From Myxococcales bacterium (GTDB taxonomy: Bacteria > Myxococcota_A > Polyangia > Polyangiales > JAFGIB01), in contig JAOUOP010000002.1 in NCBI GenBank assembly GCA_029880325.1, forward strand, positions 160,454 through 224,453: a stretch of 64,000 nucleotides of DNA, in the 5' to 3' direction. The notes beneath the pieces are model-generated. The model was given only the letters and a program-made list of their open reading frames with translations, made no database searches and had not been told where the DNA came from. Every line of letters begins with the position of its first letter. Position 1 is the stretch's first letter. Below, piece after piece: positions 55,854 through 63,836 of this stretch. The position numbers and the translations under genes are program-made.

Positions 55854-57331
55854 TGCCGCGCCCCCGCCAACCGTTGGGCCCTTCCCGGCTCCCCGCCCAG
55901 CTTTGCGCCGCGGCCGCGCTGCTGGCCGCCTGCTCGCTCGGCACCACCACCACCGATCGGTGCAGTTCGACAGCCCAGTGCATCGAAGCCTTCGGGCCCG
56001 GATACCGCTGTGGCGACAGCGGCTATTGCGACCGCATCCCCCCCATCGCGCGCTGTACGGCCGAGGGGCGTGACGGGCTGCCCGAGAGCTACCCCTCCGA
56101 CCTCCTGACCCAGCCGGGGGAGTACCAGGGGGCGATCCTGCTGGGCAGCCTGCAGGACCTGTCGGTGCCGCGACAGGTGGCCCGCGAGCGCGCCGCACGT
56201 TTGGCGGTCCAACACGCAAACCACGCCAAGGCCGAAGCGCGCCCCTTTGGCCTGCTGATGTGCAATCTGGCCGAGGACGACGAGCTCGACGGTTTGGACT
56301 CGAAAGCCGCTTCGGAGCGAATCGCCCGCCACCTGGTCGAAGATCTGGGGGTGGCGGCGCTGATCGGGCCGTCGAGTTCGGCCAATACCGGCGCCGCTTT
56401 CGAGGCTGTCGCCGACCATGACGTGGTGTTGATCTCGCCTTCGGCCACCGCTCCCAAGCTCAGCGACGCCGACACCGATAGCCCCAGCGACGCGCAGCCC
56501 GGAAAGCTGTGGCGCACTGCGCCACCGGACCAGATCCAGGGCGACGCCATCGCCGCCGACATGAACGCGCGCAGCCTTTCCCGCATCGTGATCATCTTCA
56601 GCCAAGACAGCTATGGGCAGGGCCTTTCGGACGTGGTCGCCGAGAGCTTCGAGGGCCAGAGCACGAAGCTGGCTTTCGGCAATAGCGACGCGCGCATCCA
56701 GCACACGCGCGACGCCGTGATCGATCACGACCCCGACGAAGTGCTCTTCATCTCGTCGAGTGCATCCGAGATCGCGAGCTTTCTGCGCCTGGCCAGTGAG
56801 ATCACCGAATACGACGGGCGCTCCATTTTCCTCACCGACGCGGCCCGCAGCGAGGCATTGCTCGAAGAAACCGAAAGCCTCGACCGCTTCGCCGGGCGCA
56901 TCCGCGGCACCTACCCCGAGCCCCCCGACTATAGCTCGACTGCTGCCGTCACCTTCCGCGCTCGCTACGAGGACGAGTACGGCGACGATCCCACCGGGCA
57001 GAGCTACACCGCACAGACCTACGACGCCACCTGGCTCGCCGTCTACGGCAGCGTCTATTCGCGACTGCACGAGGGCGAGGTGAACGGGACGGGCATCGCC
57101 CGGGGCATTCGCAAGCTGGCAACACAGGGGGCAGACCGCCTCGACATCACGGAAACCAACTTTGCGAAAGTCGTCCAGGCGTTCGGCGACGACCAGGGCC
57201 TCGACATCGATGGCGCCTCGGGCCCGCTCGACTACGACCTTCGGACCGAGGAACTGTCGGCGCCGATCGTGGTCTGGAAGGTGGTGCAGCAGGGCACGGC
57301 CTTTGCGTTCGAAGACGACGCGATCTTCTGA
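55853..57331 (+). CDS. Periplasmic-binding-protein type I lipoprotein (Peripla_BP_6-like)
   Basis: The protein has 492 residues if started at ATG 55853, overlapping the upstream stop (TGATG); ATG 55835 is also possible. A lipoprotein signal ends AAALLAAC. A Cys-rich segment (CSSTAQCIEAFGPGYRCGDSGYC) resembles a small disulfide-bonded domain. The rest has the type I binding fold of branched-chain amino-acid receptors: ILLGSLQDLS, GVAALIGPSSSANTGAAFEAV, VVLISPSATAPKLSD, IVIIFSQDSYGQGLSDVV, GQSYTAQTYDATWLAVYGSV. No ABC permease or ATPase is adjacent, so it may be a sensor for the kinase system rather than a transporter part. Confidence 0.82.
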   Translation: MPRPRQPLGPSRLPAQLCAAAALLAACSLGTTTTDRCSSTAQCIEAFGPGYRCGDSGYCDRIPPIARCTAEGRDGLPESYPSDLLTQPGEYQGAILLGSLQDLSVPRQVARERAARLAVQHANHAKAEARPFGLLMCNLAEDDELDGLDSKAASERIARHLVEDLGVAALIGPSSSANTGAAFEAVADHDVVLISPSATAPKLSDADTDSPSDAQPGKLWRTAPPDQIQGDAIAADMNARSLSRIVIIFSQDSYGQGLSDVVAESFEGQSTKLAFGNSDARIQHTRDAVIDHDPDEVLFISSSASEIASFLRLASEITEYDGRSIFLTDAARSEALLEETESLDRFAGRIRGTYPEPPDYSSTAAVTFRARYEDEYGDDPTGQSYTAQTYDATWLAVYGSVYSRLHEGEVNGTGIARGIRKLATQGADRLDITETNFAKVVQAFGDDQGLDIDGASGPLDYDLRTEELSAPIVVWKVVQQGTAFAFEDDAIF

Positions 57332-57444
57332 TGCCCTGCGAGGCCAGAGCCGTCAAAGCGCGCGACTGTGTGCGAGCGCCACGCGCCCATGGGACTTGCC
57401 CGGCGATCCGCGGTAGCCTGCCGCCACCACGGAGGCAGTGACTT

Positions 57445-58227
57445 ATGACTGAGATCGGTCGATGGGGCGATGTGACGGCGGTGTGCGGCGACGACCACGT
57501 GGCGGTGGTCGAGATGCATCGGCCCCCGAATAACTTCTTCGATCAAAAGCTTATTTCGGAACTGGCAGACGCTTTCGAGGCCTGCGACGCCGACGACGCT
57601 TGCCGCAGTCTGCTGCTGTGCTCGGAGGGCAAGCACTTCTGCGCCGGTGCCAATTTCGCCACCCGCGGCGGGGGCCTTGCGACGGACTCGGGACGCCACC
57701 TCTACGAAGAGGCCGTGCGGCTCTTTTCGACGCGCAAGCCCGTGGTCGCGGCGGTACAGGGCGCCGCGGTGGGCGGCGGCCTCGGGCTGTCGCTGATGGC
57801 CGACTTTCGCGTGGCCTCCGAGGATGCGCGCTTCAGCGCCAATTTCGCACGCCTGGGCATCCACCACGGCTTCGGAATGACGGTAACGCTGCCGGCCGTG
57901 GTCGGTCAGCAGAAGTGCATGGAGCTGCTCTATCTCGGGCGCAGACTGCGGGCGACCGACGCCTGGGACATCGGCCTGTGCGATCGCGTGGTGGCGCCCG
58001 GCGAGCTGCGAGAGCGGGCCCACGGCATGGCCGCCGAAATCGCCAGCTCGGCGCCGCTGGCCGTCGAGTCGATCCGAGAGACCTTCCGCGGCGACCTGGC
58101 CGAACGCATCGCGGTCGCCACCGCCCGCGAGCGCCAGGAGCAGGAGCGCCTGCAGCGCAGCGCCGACTTCGCCGAGGGCGTGCGTGCCATGTCGGAACGC
58201 CGCCCGCCGCGCTTCACTCGGAGCTGA
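57445..58227 (+). CDS. Enoyl-CoA hydratase/isomerase family protein
   Basis: This 260-residue crotonase-fold protein has the oxyanion blocks LCSEGKHFCAGANFA and AAVQGAAVGGGLGLSLMADFRVASEDARF. The first catalytic Glu position of hydratases reads as non-Glu (FARLGIHHGFGMT), while a later Glu remains (KCMELLYLGRR), so it may be an isomerase or hydrolase in the family rather than a classic hydratase. An acyl-CoA pathway role fits the several dehydrogenases in the window. ATG 57445 follows a GGAGG site. Confidence 0.86.
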   Translation: MTEIGRWGDVTAVCGDDHVAVVEMHRPPNNFFDQKLISELADAFEACDADDACRSLLLCSEGKHFCAGANFATRGGGLATDSGRHLYEEAVRLFSTRKPVVAAVQGAAVGGGLGLSLMADFRVASEDARFSANFARLGIHHGFGMTVTLPAVVGQQKCMELLYLGRRLRATDAWDIGLCDRVVAPGELRERAHGMAAEIASSAPLAVESIRETFRGDLAERIAVATARERQEQERLQRSADFAEGVRAMSERRPPRFTRS

Positions 58228-58239
58228 AACAAGCGGGCT

Positions 58240-58551
58240 TCAGGCCAGGACCGTCGGCGGCTCGGACGAGCCGTCCACGCTCGGGTCGGCGCCTGCGGCC
58301 GGAAGCTCGGGGGCGTCGAAACGCAGCACGAAATCCAGGATACGGTTACCGCGCTGCACCGTCAGTGCCACCTGCGTGTCGTCGCGCCGGCGGGCCGCGG
58401 CGTAGGCGTCCACCGAGTCGATGCGCACGCCGTTGGCGATCAGCACGACATCGCCCGGGCGCACACCCGCGCGCTGGGCCAGGGATCCGGGAAAACAACA
58501 GAGCACGGGCAGCCCTTGGAATACTTCATCGCTCACGGCGCCTACCTCCAT
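58240..58551 (-). CDS. Small PDZ-domain protein
   Basis: The 103-residue protein (ATG 58551) consists almost wholly of one PDZ domain: VLCCFPGSLAQRAGVRPGDVVLIANGVRIDSVDAYAAARRRDD. The GLPVLCC start matches the carboxylate-binding strand. There is no signal or membrane helix, so it is cytoplasmic or depends on a partner. The C-terminal tail is Pro/Ser-rich. It lies about 90 bases 3' of the ABC-phosphatase gene on the same strand and could bind the end of a neighbouring protein. Confidence 0.78.
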   Translation of the reverse strand: MEVGAVSDEVFQGLPVLCCFPGSLAQRAGVRPGDVVLIANGVRIDSVDAYAAARRRDDTQVALTVQRGNRILDFVLRFDAPELPAAGADPSVDGSSEPPTVLA

Positions 58552-58640
58552 CAATCCAAAATACGCGCATCTCGCGCCTGGACAAGTGGAGGGTGGGAAA
58601 TAATGCGCGGTCGTAGGATAACACCTACATCGAGGAGCGC

Positions 58641-59987
58641 TCAAGTGTTCCAGGCTTTACAAAAAATCTCGAATTCGCTGACGAATTCAAGCTGCCGCTG
58701 GCTCTGGATGTAGAGCGTATTGACGGACCGGACACGATGGACGGCGCGCACCGCTGTCTCGCCGCGGAACACCAACATGCAGGCCAGCAGCGTGCCGGTA
58801 CGGCCAAGACCAGCCTTGCAGTGGAAGACCACGGGATGCCCCCCATCGATGGCTGCCGCCACACGCCCGCACAGGGCGTGGGCGTCGGCGACGGCGGGCA
58901 CGTCCATATCGACGATGGGGAAGTGCTCCCCCTTGATGCCGTAGGGGAGCAACCGCTCGGGATCGAAAGCGACCTCGGTAAGACTCACCAATTTCCGAAC
59001 CCCTAGGGCGCGCAAGCCGGCGAGATCGTCGTCGCCCTCGGTCAACAGACCCGGCCACTGCATGCCCCCGAGACGATCGCGGATCACCCAATGGAAGCCG
59101 CCGGGCCGCGGTGCTGCTTCTTGGGGCGTCGGCTTCCAGGTGGGCATGGATCCGGGGGGCGGCGGTTCGGATGGCACCGAGGGCCAGCAGTTGCCCGAGC
59201 CGACAAAGGTCCGACCGAGGTCGGTCTGCGGCTCGCTGAAAAATCGGTCGGTGGGCCCGCTCTCGACCAGGCGCCGCGCCGTGAACAGGCAGACGTGATC
59301 GCTGATCTCGCGGGCGATGGCCTGATTGTGGGTGACCAGCACCACCGGACGCTCCTCGGCCAGGCGCACCAACATCTCCCGCAGGTCGCCGAGCTCGGCC
59401 TCGTCGATATCGCGAAAGGGCTCGTCGGCCAGTAGGCAGCGGGCGCCACCGGAGCAAAGCCGGGCCAGGGCCAGCATGCGCTGGCGGGCGATGGAGAGAT
59501 CGACCACCGACTCGTCGAGCCGCGTCCTGAGTTCCTGCCACAACCCCAGCGGCTCGAGCACCTCCTGGGCCAAGGCGCGCTTGTCGACCACGCTCAGACT
59601 GCGGTCGCCGCGGACTTCGGCGATGGCGTTGTCCATGATGCTCGAGGTGTAGAGCCGCGCCTTTTGGGCCAAAAGCGCCACCCGGCGCCAGGACTCCTCG
59701 AGCGGAAGAGCGGAGAGATCCTCGCCATCGAGCTCGATGCGGCCGTGGCACCAGAAGGCCGGATGCAGCTCGTTCCAGCGCCCGAGCGTGCGCAAGAGGG
59801 TGCTCTTGCCGGTGCCCGACGGGCCCATCAGCGCCAGGATTCCCTTGGACGGAATCTCGAAATCGACTTCCTTGAGCAGCACGCGCTCTTGGAAGCCAAG
59901 GCTGAGGTCTTCAACGCGGATCAACGCTCGCGGCGTTGTACTCGAAACGGGCAAGGGCCCAGGCACCGAGGCTTCAGTCGACTTCAT
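58641..59987 (-). CDS. ABC-type ATPase fused to a dual-specificity protein phosphatase
   Basis: The protein has 448 residues (ATG 59987). Residues about 20-255 are a PstB-like ABC ATPase: Walker A GPSGTGKS (55-62), Walker B CLLADEP (184-190) and H-loop VTHN (H220). The expected LSGGQ signature reads DLSIARQRMLALARL instead, so it is degenerate. A Pro-rich linker leads to a phosphatase domain (about 297-448) with the active-site loop HCKAGLGRTG (C390, R396) of the Cdc14/dual-specificity class, GGFHWVIRDRLGGMQWPGL at the entry, and FPIVDMDVPAV that may supply the acid. No permease is encoded nearby. It overlaps the upstream response-regulator gene by 14 bases. The role is unknown; phosphate or phospho-protein signalling is plausible. 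Confidence 0.88.
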   Translation of the reverse strand: MKSTEASVPGPLPVSSTTPRALIRVEDLSLGFQERVLLKEVDFEIPSKGILALMGPSGTGKSTLLRTLGRWNELHPAFWCHGRIELDGEDLSALPLEESWRRVALLAQKARLYTSSIMDNAIAEVRGDRSLSVVDKRALAQEVLEPLGLWQELRTRLDESVVDLSIARQRMLALARLCSGGARCLLADEPFRDIDEAELGDLREMLVRLAEERPVVLVTHNQAIAREISDHVCLFTARRLVESGPTDRFFSEPQTDLGRTFVGSGNCWPSVPSEPPPPGSMPTWKPTPQEAAPRPGGFHWVIRDRLGGMQWPGLLTEGDDDLAGLRALGVRKLVSLTEVAFDPERLLPYGIKGEHFPIVDMDVPAVADAHALCGRVAAAIDGGHPVVFHCKAGLGRTGTLLACMLVFRGETAVRAVHRVRSVNTLYIQSQRQLEFVSEFEIFCKAWNT

Positions 59988-60666
59988 CTTCCCCGGTCGA
60001 AGAATCGGGCGGTCTGAGCGGGGCCAGCACGCCCGTTTCGATGGCGAAACGCACCAGCTCGGCGCGCGTGCGCAACCCCAGCTTCTGGCCAACACGCTGC
60101 CGATAGGTGTCGATGGTCTTGGTACTCAGCTGCAAGCGCTCGGCGATCTCGGCATGGGTGTGACCCCGGGCCACCAGCTCCAATACCTCGAACTCGCGTT
60201 CCGTCAGGCGCGCCATGGGTCCCTGATCGACGCTGGCCGGGTCGGCGACCAGCTGCTGCAGGCTGCCGTCGTTGAGCGCCACGACGATGTAGGAGTGGTG
60301 GCGATGTACCTGGCGAATCGCCTCGATCAACTGTCGACTGGCGACGCGCTTGGGCAGATAGCCGGCGGCGCCGGCCGCCAGGGCCGCCCGCACGTAGGTC
60401 GCGTCGTCGTACATGCTCAACACCAGTGCCCGCGTCGGCAGCTTCCAGCGCCGCATGCGCGTGATGGCCTCCACACCACCGCAGCGGGGCATGCTCAGGT
60501 CCATCACGGCCACGTCGGGCCGCAGCTCGCGGGCCAGGCGCGCGGCCTGCTCGCCATCGCTGGCTTCTGCCACCACGCTCATGTCCCGCTGCCCCTCAAT
60601 TAGCGTACGCAAGCCATCCCGAAAGACGGCGTGGTCATCTGCGATCAATATGCGAATCGTTGCCAT
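59974..60666 (-). CDS. NarL/LuxR-family response regulator
   Basis: This protein of 230 residues has a receiver domain 1-125 (ILIADDHAVFRDGLRTLIEG; phospho-acceptor Asp in VAVMDLSMPRCGG; Lys in GYLPKRVAS). The C-terminal HTH has LTEREFEVLELVARGHTHAEIAERLQLSTKTIDTYRQRVGQKLGL, a typical LuxR element. The acidic tail ends EDEVD. It overlaps the ABC-phosphatase gene by 14 bases, so both are probably translated from one mRNA. No kinase is directly adjacent; the degenerate kinase at 62197 is the nearest. Confidence 0.93.
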   Translation of the reverse strand: MATIRILIADDHAVFRDGLRTLIEGQRDMSVVAEASDGEQAARLARELRPDVAVMDLSMPRCGGVEAITRMRRWKLPTRALVLSMYDDATYVRAALAAGAAGYLPKRVASRQLIEAIRQVHRHHSYIVVALNDGSLQQLVADPASVDQGPMARLTEREFEVLELVARGHTHAEIAERLQLSTKTIDTYRQRVGQKLGLRTRAELVRFAIETGVLAPLRPPDSSTGEDEVD

Positions 60667-60711
60667 GGCTTGCCTGGACCGGCGCTGGTCCGAAACCCAA
60701 GACTACCACGC

Positions 60712-60724
60712 TGACACAGTGTCA
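60712..60724. promoter_or_regulatory. Palindrome upstream of the NarL-type regulator gene
   Basis: TGACACaGTGTCA is a perfect 13-bp palindrome 46 bases before the start at 60666. It may be an operator for the regulator itself or for a nearby gene; the 279-base region between the divergent genes has no other gene. Confidence 0.35.
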
Positions 60725-60945
60725 CGCTGTCGACCGCGTAGTGGGAACATCGGATGCTGCTGTGCGAGTTGAGGGGCAATTCCCCACAATAGCCAAAACA
60801 TGGGATGTCGATTACGCAAAGTCGGGTCGTCGTTTCGGATTCTTGGTGTCCACCCTCAAGAGAACGTCAGGCCGCGCCGATAATTGTAGGGGGCGCACAG
60901 CCATTTCAGCTATGGGCCCACCCCAGCAGGCCAAGGGAGCTGCCG

Positions 60946-62160
60946 ATGCACGCCCACGACGAGAGCACAGCCCAGCCGCCGCCAGGGCTCTTTGCGACCG
61001 CGGCGCTGATTTTCGCGCAAATGCTGCCCGCCACGCTGCTGACGCCGGCGATTCGGCCGCTCTTCGCGGCGCAGCACGGCGGCAACGAGCACGCCATGCA
61101 CGCCTTCATGGCCCTGAACATGGTGGGCGCAGCCATCGCCCTACCGATCGTGGGGGGCCATGCCGAGCGCATGCGCGAGCCCCGGCGTCTGATCGCGGCG
61201 CTCTTGCTGGCCGACGGCTTGCTGCTCTATGCGCTATGCCTGCCACTGCCGACCTTCGCCGTGCTGTCGCTGCGGGTCGTCGAGGGAGCCGCCCACGTGT
61301 CGGCGGCAGCCTTGCTGATGGCGGAAGCGGCCGCCCTGGGTCGCCAGAGCGGCACCGGCCGCGCCATGGGCGTCGCCGGAGCCGCCCTGATGTTCGCGGT
61401 GGCCTTCGGAAGCAGCATCGGAGGCCAGCTGGTCAGCTGGGAGCTACGCGCGCCCTTCTGGGTCGGCGCCGGCCTCGAGCTCCTGGTGGCGCTATGGCTT
61501 GTGACCCACCCGGGATATGCACGCGCGGCCCTGCCCGCGACTTCGCGCCGACCCCTGCGCCTGCTGGCCCGGCACCGCGAGCTGTGGGTGCCGCTGGCCG
61601 CCGCCTTCGTGGGTCGCTTCACCATCGGCTGCGTCATCGTGAGCTTCGCACTCTTCGCCCACAAGCATCACGGCGCCAGCGACCGCGCCGTGGGCTTCTT
61701 CTTCTCCCTGATCACGCTGCCCTTCGCGCTTTCCATGTACCCCCTGTCGCGTCTCTCCGATCGCGTTCCGAGGGCCAGCATGATGGCCCTGGGCGGCGCC
61801 ATCTACGGCCTGTGCCTACTGCTGATCGGCTACGTGCCCTATGGGGCTCTGCCGCTCGTGATGGTCGGAGCCGGACTGTCTTCGGCAGCGCTTTTTGCAC
61901 CAACTCTTTGTTATGCAGCGAGCCTGGGGGGTGAACGCAAGGAAGGCGCCATGGCCCTGCTGAATACCGCGGGCAGCCTGGGCATGTTGCTAGGGCCGGC
62001 GGTCGCCGGGGTGACCGCCGCGCTGGCCGGTGGCCACGACCCCATCGCCGGCTACCGCGCCGTCTTCGCACTGGCAGGACTCAGCGTATTTTGCTGGTTG
62101 GCCGCGGGCCTGGGGTGGCTCATGCGACGGGTGCGCTCCGAGGTGACGGAGGCAATATAA
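60946..62160 (+). CDS. MFS transporter
   Basis: The protein of 404 residues (ATG 60946, AGGGAG seven bases upstream) has about 12 membrane helices. Loop signatures are HAERMREPRRLIAALLLADG in the first half and YPLSRLSDRVPRASMMALGG in the second. The N-terminus is short and His-containing (MHAHDESTAQ). It resembles drug or metabolite efflux carriers of the DHA type, but the substrate is unknown. It is divergent from the response-regulator gene and convergent with the kinase gene at 62197. Confidence 0.85.
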   Translation: MHAHDESTAQPPPGLFATAALIFAQMLPATLLTPAIRPLFAAQHGGNEHAMHAFMALNMVGAAIALPIVGGHAERMREPRRLIAALLLADGLLLYALCLPLPTFAVLSLRVVEGAAHVSAAALLMAEAAALGRQSGTGRAMGVAGAALMFAVAFGSSIGGQLVSWELRAPFWVGAGLELLVALWLVTHPGYARAALPATSRRPLRLLARHRELWVPLAAAFVGRFTIGCVIVSFALFAHKHHGASDRAVGFFFSLITLPFALSMYPLSRLSDRVPRASMMALGGAIYGLCLLLIGYVPYGALPLVMVGAGLSSAALFAPTLCYAASLGGERKEGAMALLNTAGSLGMLLGPAVAGVTAALAGGHDPIAGYRAVFALAGLSVFCWLAAGLGWLMRRVRSEVTEAI

Positions 62161-62196
62161 CTTTCAGTTCCCACACGCCCGGCATGCAAATTGGCA

Positions 62197-63054
62197 TCAG
62201 GCCTTGACGGGCAGCGTCGCGCGCACGACCGACTCGCGACCACCATAGAGCAACTCGATGCGGCCGCCAGCGGCCGCGGCCCGGGCCTGCACGGAGCTGA
62301 GGCACTCGGCCTTCGGCGGCTCGTCGTCGAAGGCGATCTCCAGCACCAGCACCTGCGCCCGTTTGTCGAGTTCGACCTGCACCCGTGTGGGCGGAACGCC
62401 ACCGGAGAGCATTTGCTCCTGCACCACAGAATACAGGGCCATGGCCTGGGCCGGATCGAGAGAGAGTTCGAGTTCCTCGGGCTCCATCCGGATGTCCACG
62501 CGCTCGCCGTAGAGCACCCTGAGGGCATGGCGCAGGCCGAGCTCCAACAGCGGTGGAGTCAGGGCGCGATTGAGGGCGCGGACCTGATCGACGCTCTCGA
62601 GTAGCGACTGGGAGAGCGTCTCCATGTGTAGAAGCATCCCAGAAAGGGTTTGGGCCACGCTGTTGTGCAAGTAGCGGGCGATGCGCTCGCGCTCGACGGA
62701 CAGCGCCTGATGCTCGGAACCGCCGGGAGCGATCGGAAAATTCGAGCGACTGCCTGCGCGTGTCCAGCTGGCGCCGGTACCGGTCAGCCCCACCATCCCC
62801 GACTTGTCGCCGTCTCCCTGGAAGGGCAGGAGCTGTGCGTCGAGCTGGGATTCGAGTTCATGGCCCAGAAGCGTCTCGAGTTCGCGGTCGCTCGCTCCCT
62901 CCACTTGCTCGCGCTCCAACCCCAGCGACTCCAGGTAGGGACGATTCGCGTAGAGGTAACACCCCTCTCCGTCCTTCACGTAGAGCCCGAAGTCGAGCGC
63001 GTCGAGAGCGACTTGTAGCCACTCCAGGCGCTGCATTGTGGGATCATGTGGCAT
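62197..63054 (-). CDS. PAS-containing histidine kinase with degenerate ATP-binding domain
   Basis: The protein has 285 residues from ATG 63054. A PAS domain occupies about 8-90 (DALDFGLYVKDGEGCYLYANRPYL). The NarX-type phospho-acceptor helix reads VERERIARYLHNSVAQTL, with His-Asn instead of the usual His-Asp. The ATP-binding part is weak: an N-box-like YSVVQEQMLSGGVPPTRVQV, and FDDEPPKAE where DxGxG is expected. It may be an inactive or unusual kinase. A lone receiver lies upstream in the same orientation, 178 bases away. The start is uncertain within 15 bases. Confidence 0.68.
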   Translation of the reverse strand: MPHDPTMQRLEWLQVALDALDFGLYVKDGEGCYLYANRPYLESLGLEREQVEGASDRELETLLGHELESQLDAQLLPFQGDGDKSGMVGLTGTGASWTRAGSRSNFPIAPGGSEHQALSVERERIARYLHNSVAQTLSGMLLHMETLSQSLLESVDQVRALNRALTPPLLELGLRHALRVLYGERVDIRMEPEELELSLDPAQAMALYSVVQEQMLSGGVPPTRVQVELDKRAQVLVLEIAFDDEPPKAECLSSVQARAAAAGGRIELLYGGRESVVRATLPVKA

Positions 63055-63232
63055 GGTCAGCGTGAACATCTCATGCCGGAAACCCTGCGGCCACGATGCG
63101 GTCAAAAAAAGTCAGACTGCAGTCCAACCAGAGCAATTTTCCCGACATATTCTGGCATTTTCCGCGGTGAATACCCGACATGCAGATCTGCTGACATGGG
63201 AAAGGCCAGCACTACCGCGGGCCGCCCGTGGC

Positions 63233-63673
63233 TTACGGCGCCTGGAGTTCCTCGAGACTGCGAAACAGGTCCGCGGCGGCGTAGGGCTTCTGCAGAAACC
63301 GCAGTGCGGCGGTGCTGACCTCGGGAGCCAGATCGGCCGTGGGCAGGGCCGAGGTGATGAGCACCCGAATCGCAGGCGACTCACGGCGCGCACGGCTGGC
63401 GAGTTCGAGGCCGCTGATGCCCGGCATGGAGTGATCGGTGATCAGCAGATCGAAGGGTTCGGTGTTGCTGCGCAGCAGGCGCAAGGCCTCATTTCCAGTG
63501 GCTGCCGTGACAACCAAATAGCCACGGTGGGTCAGAATTCGCGCGACAAGGTCGCGAATCGCGGGCTCGTCATCGACCAAAAGCAGGCGTTGCGCAGCGG
63601 TGGTGACGGCCGCCCCCGGACTGTCGCCGCGCTCGGACTTCCCATCGGGCCCTAGCGGGTCATGCTGTGCCAC
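63233..63673 (-). CDS. Single-domain response regulator
   Basis: The protein has 146 residues from GTG 63673 (AGGAG before it). After a 30-residue tail comes a receiver: LLLVDDEPAIRDLVARILTH, phospho-acceptor Asp in LLITDHSMPGISGL, Thr/Ser in RVLITSALP and Lys in RFLQKPYAA. There is no output domain, as in CheY-like proteins. It probably pairs with the kinase at 62197-63054. Confidence 0.9.
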   Translation of the reverse strand: MAQHDPLGPDGKSERGDSPGAAVTTAAQRLLLVDDEPAIRDLVARILTHRGYLVVTAATGNEALRLLRSNTEPFDLLITDHSMPGISGLELASRARRESPAIRVLITSALPTADLAPEVSTAALRFLQKPYAAADLFRSLEELQAP

Positions 63674-63836
63674 CTTCGCTCCTCTGCTCGGCGCCCATGG
63701 TCTCCTCCTTTGACGGCCTCCCGCCCCGCGTACCGACACGGCACGCTTCGCTCGCGGCGATTGAAACGCTAAAGACGTAAACTTTGAATAGCGAAAATTG
63801 CCTATTTTCATCGAAACCGTCCAATTTGGCCGCCTA
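63674..63836. other. AT-richer upstream region of the single-domain regulator gene
   Basis: The stretch 63755-63830 is markedly AT-richer than the rest of the window and contains a small hairpin (gaaaat / attttc at about 63793-63809). It probably carries the minus-strand promoter of the regulator gene. No coding frame is convincing. Confidence 0.4.
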
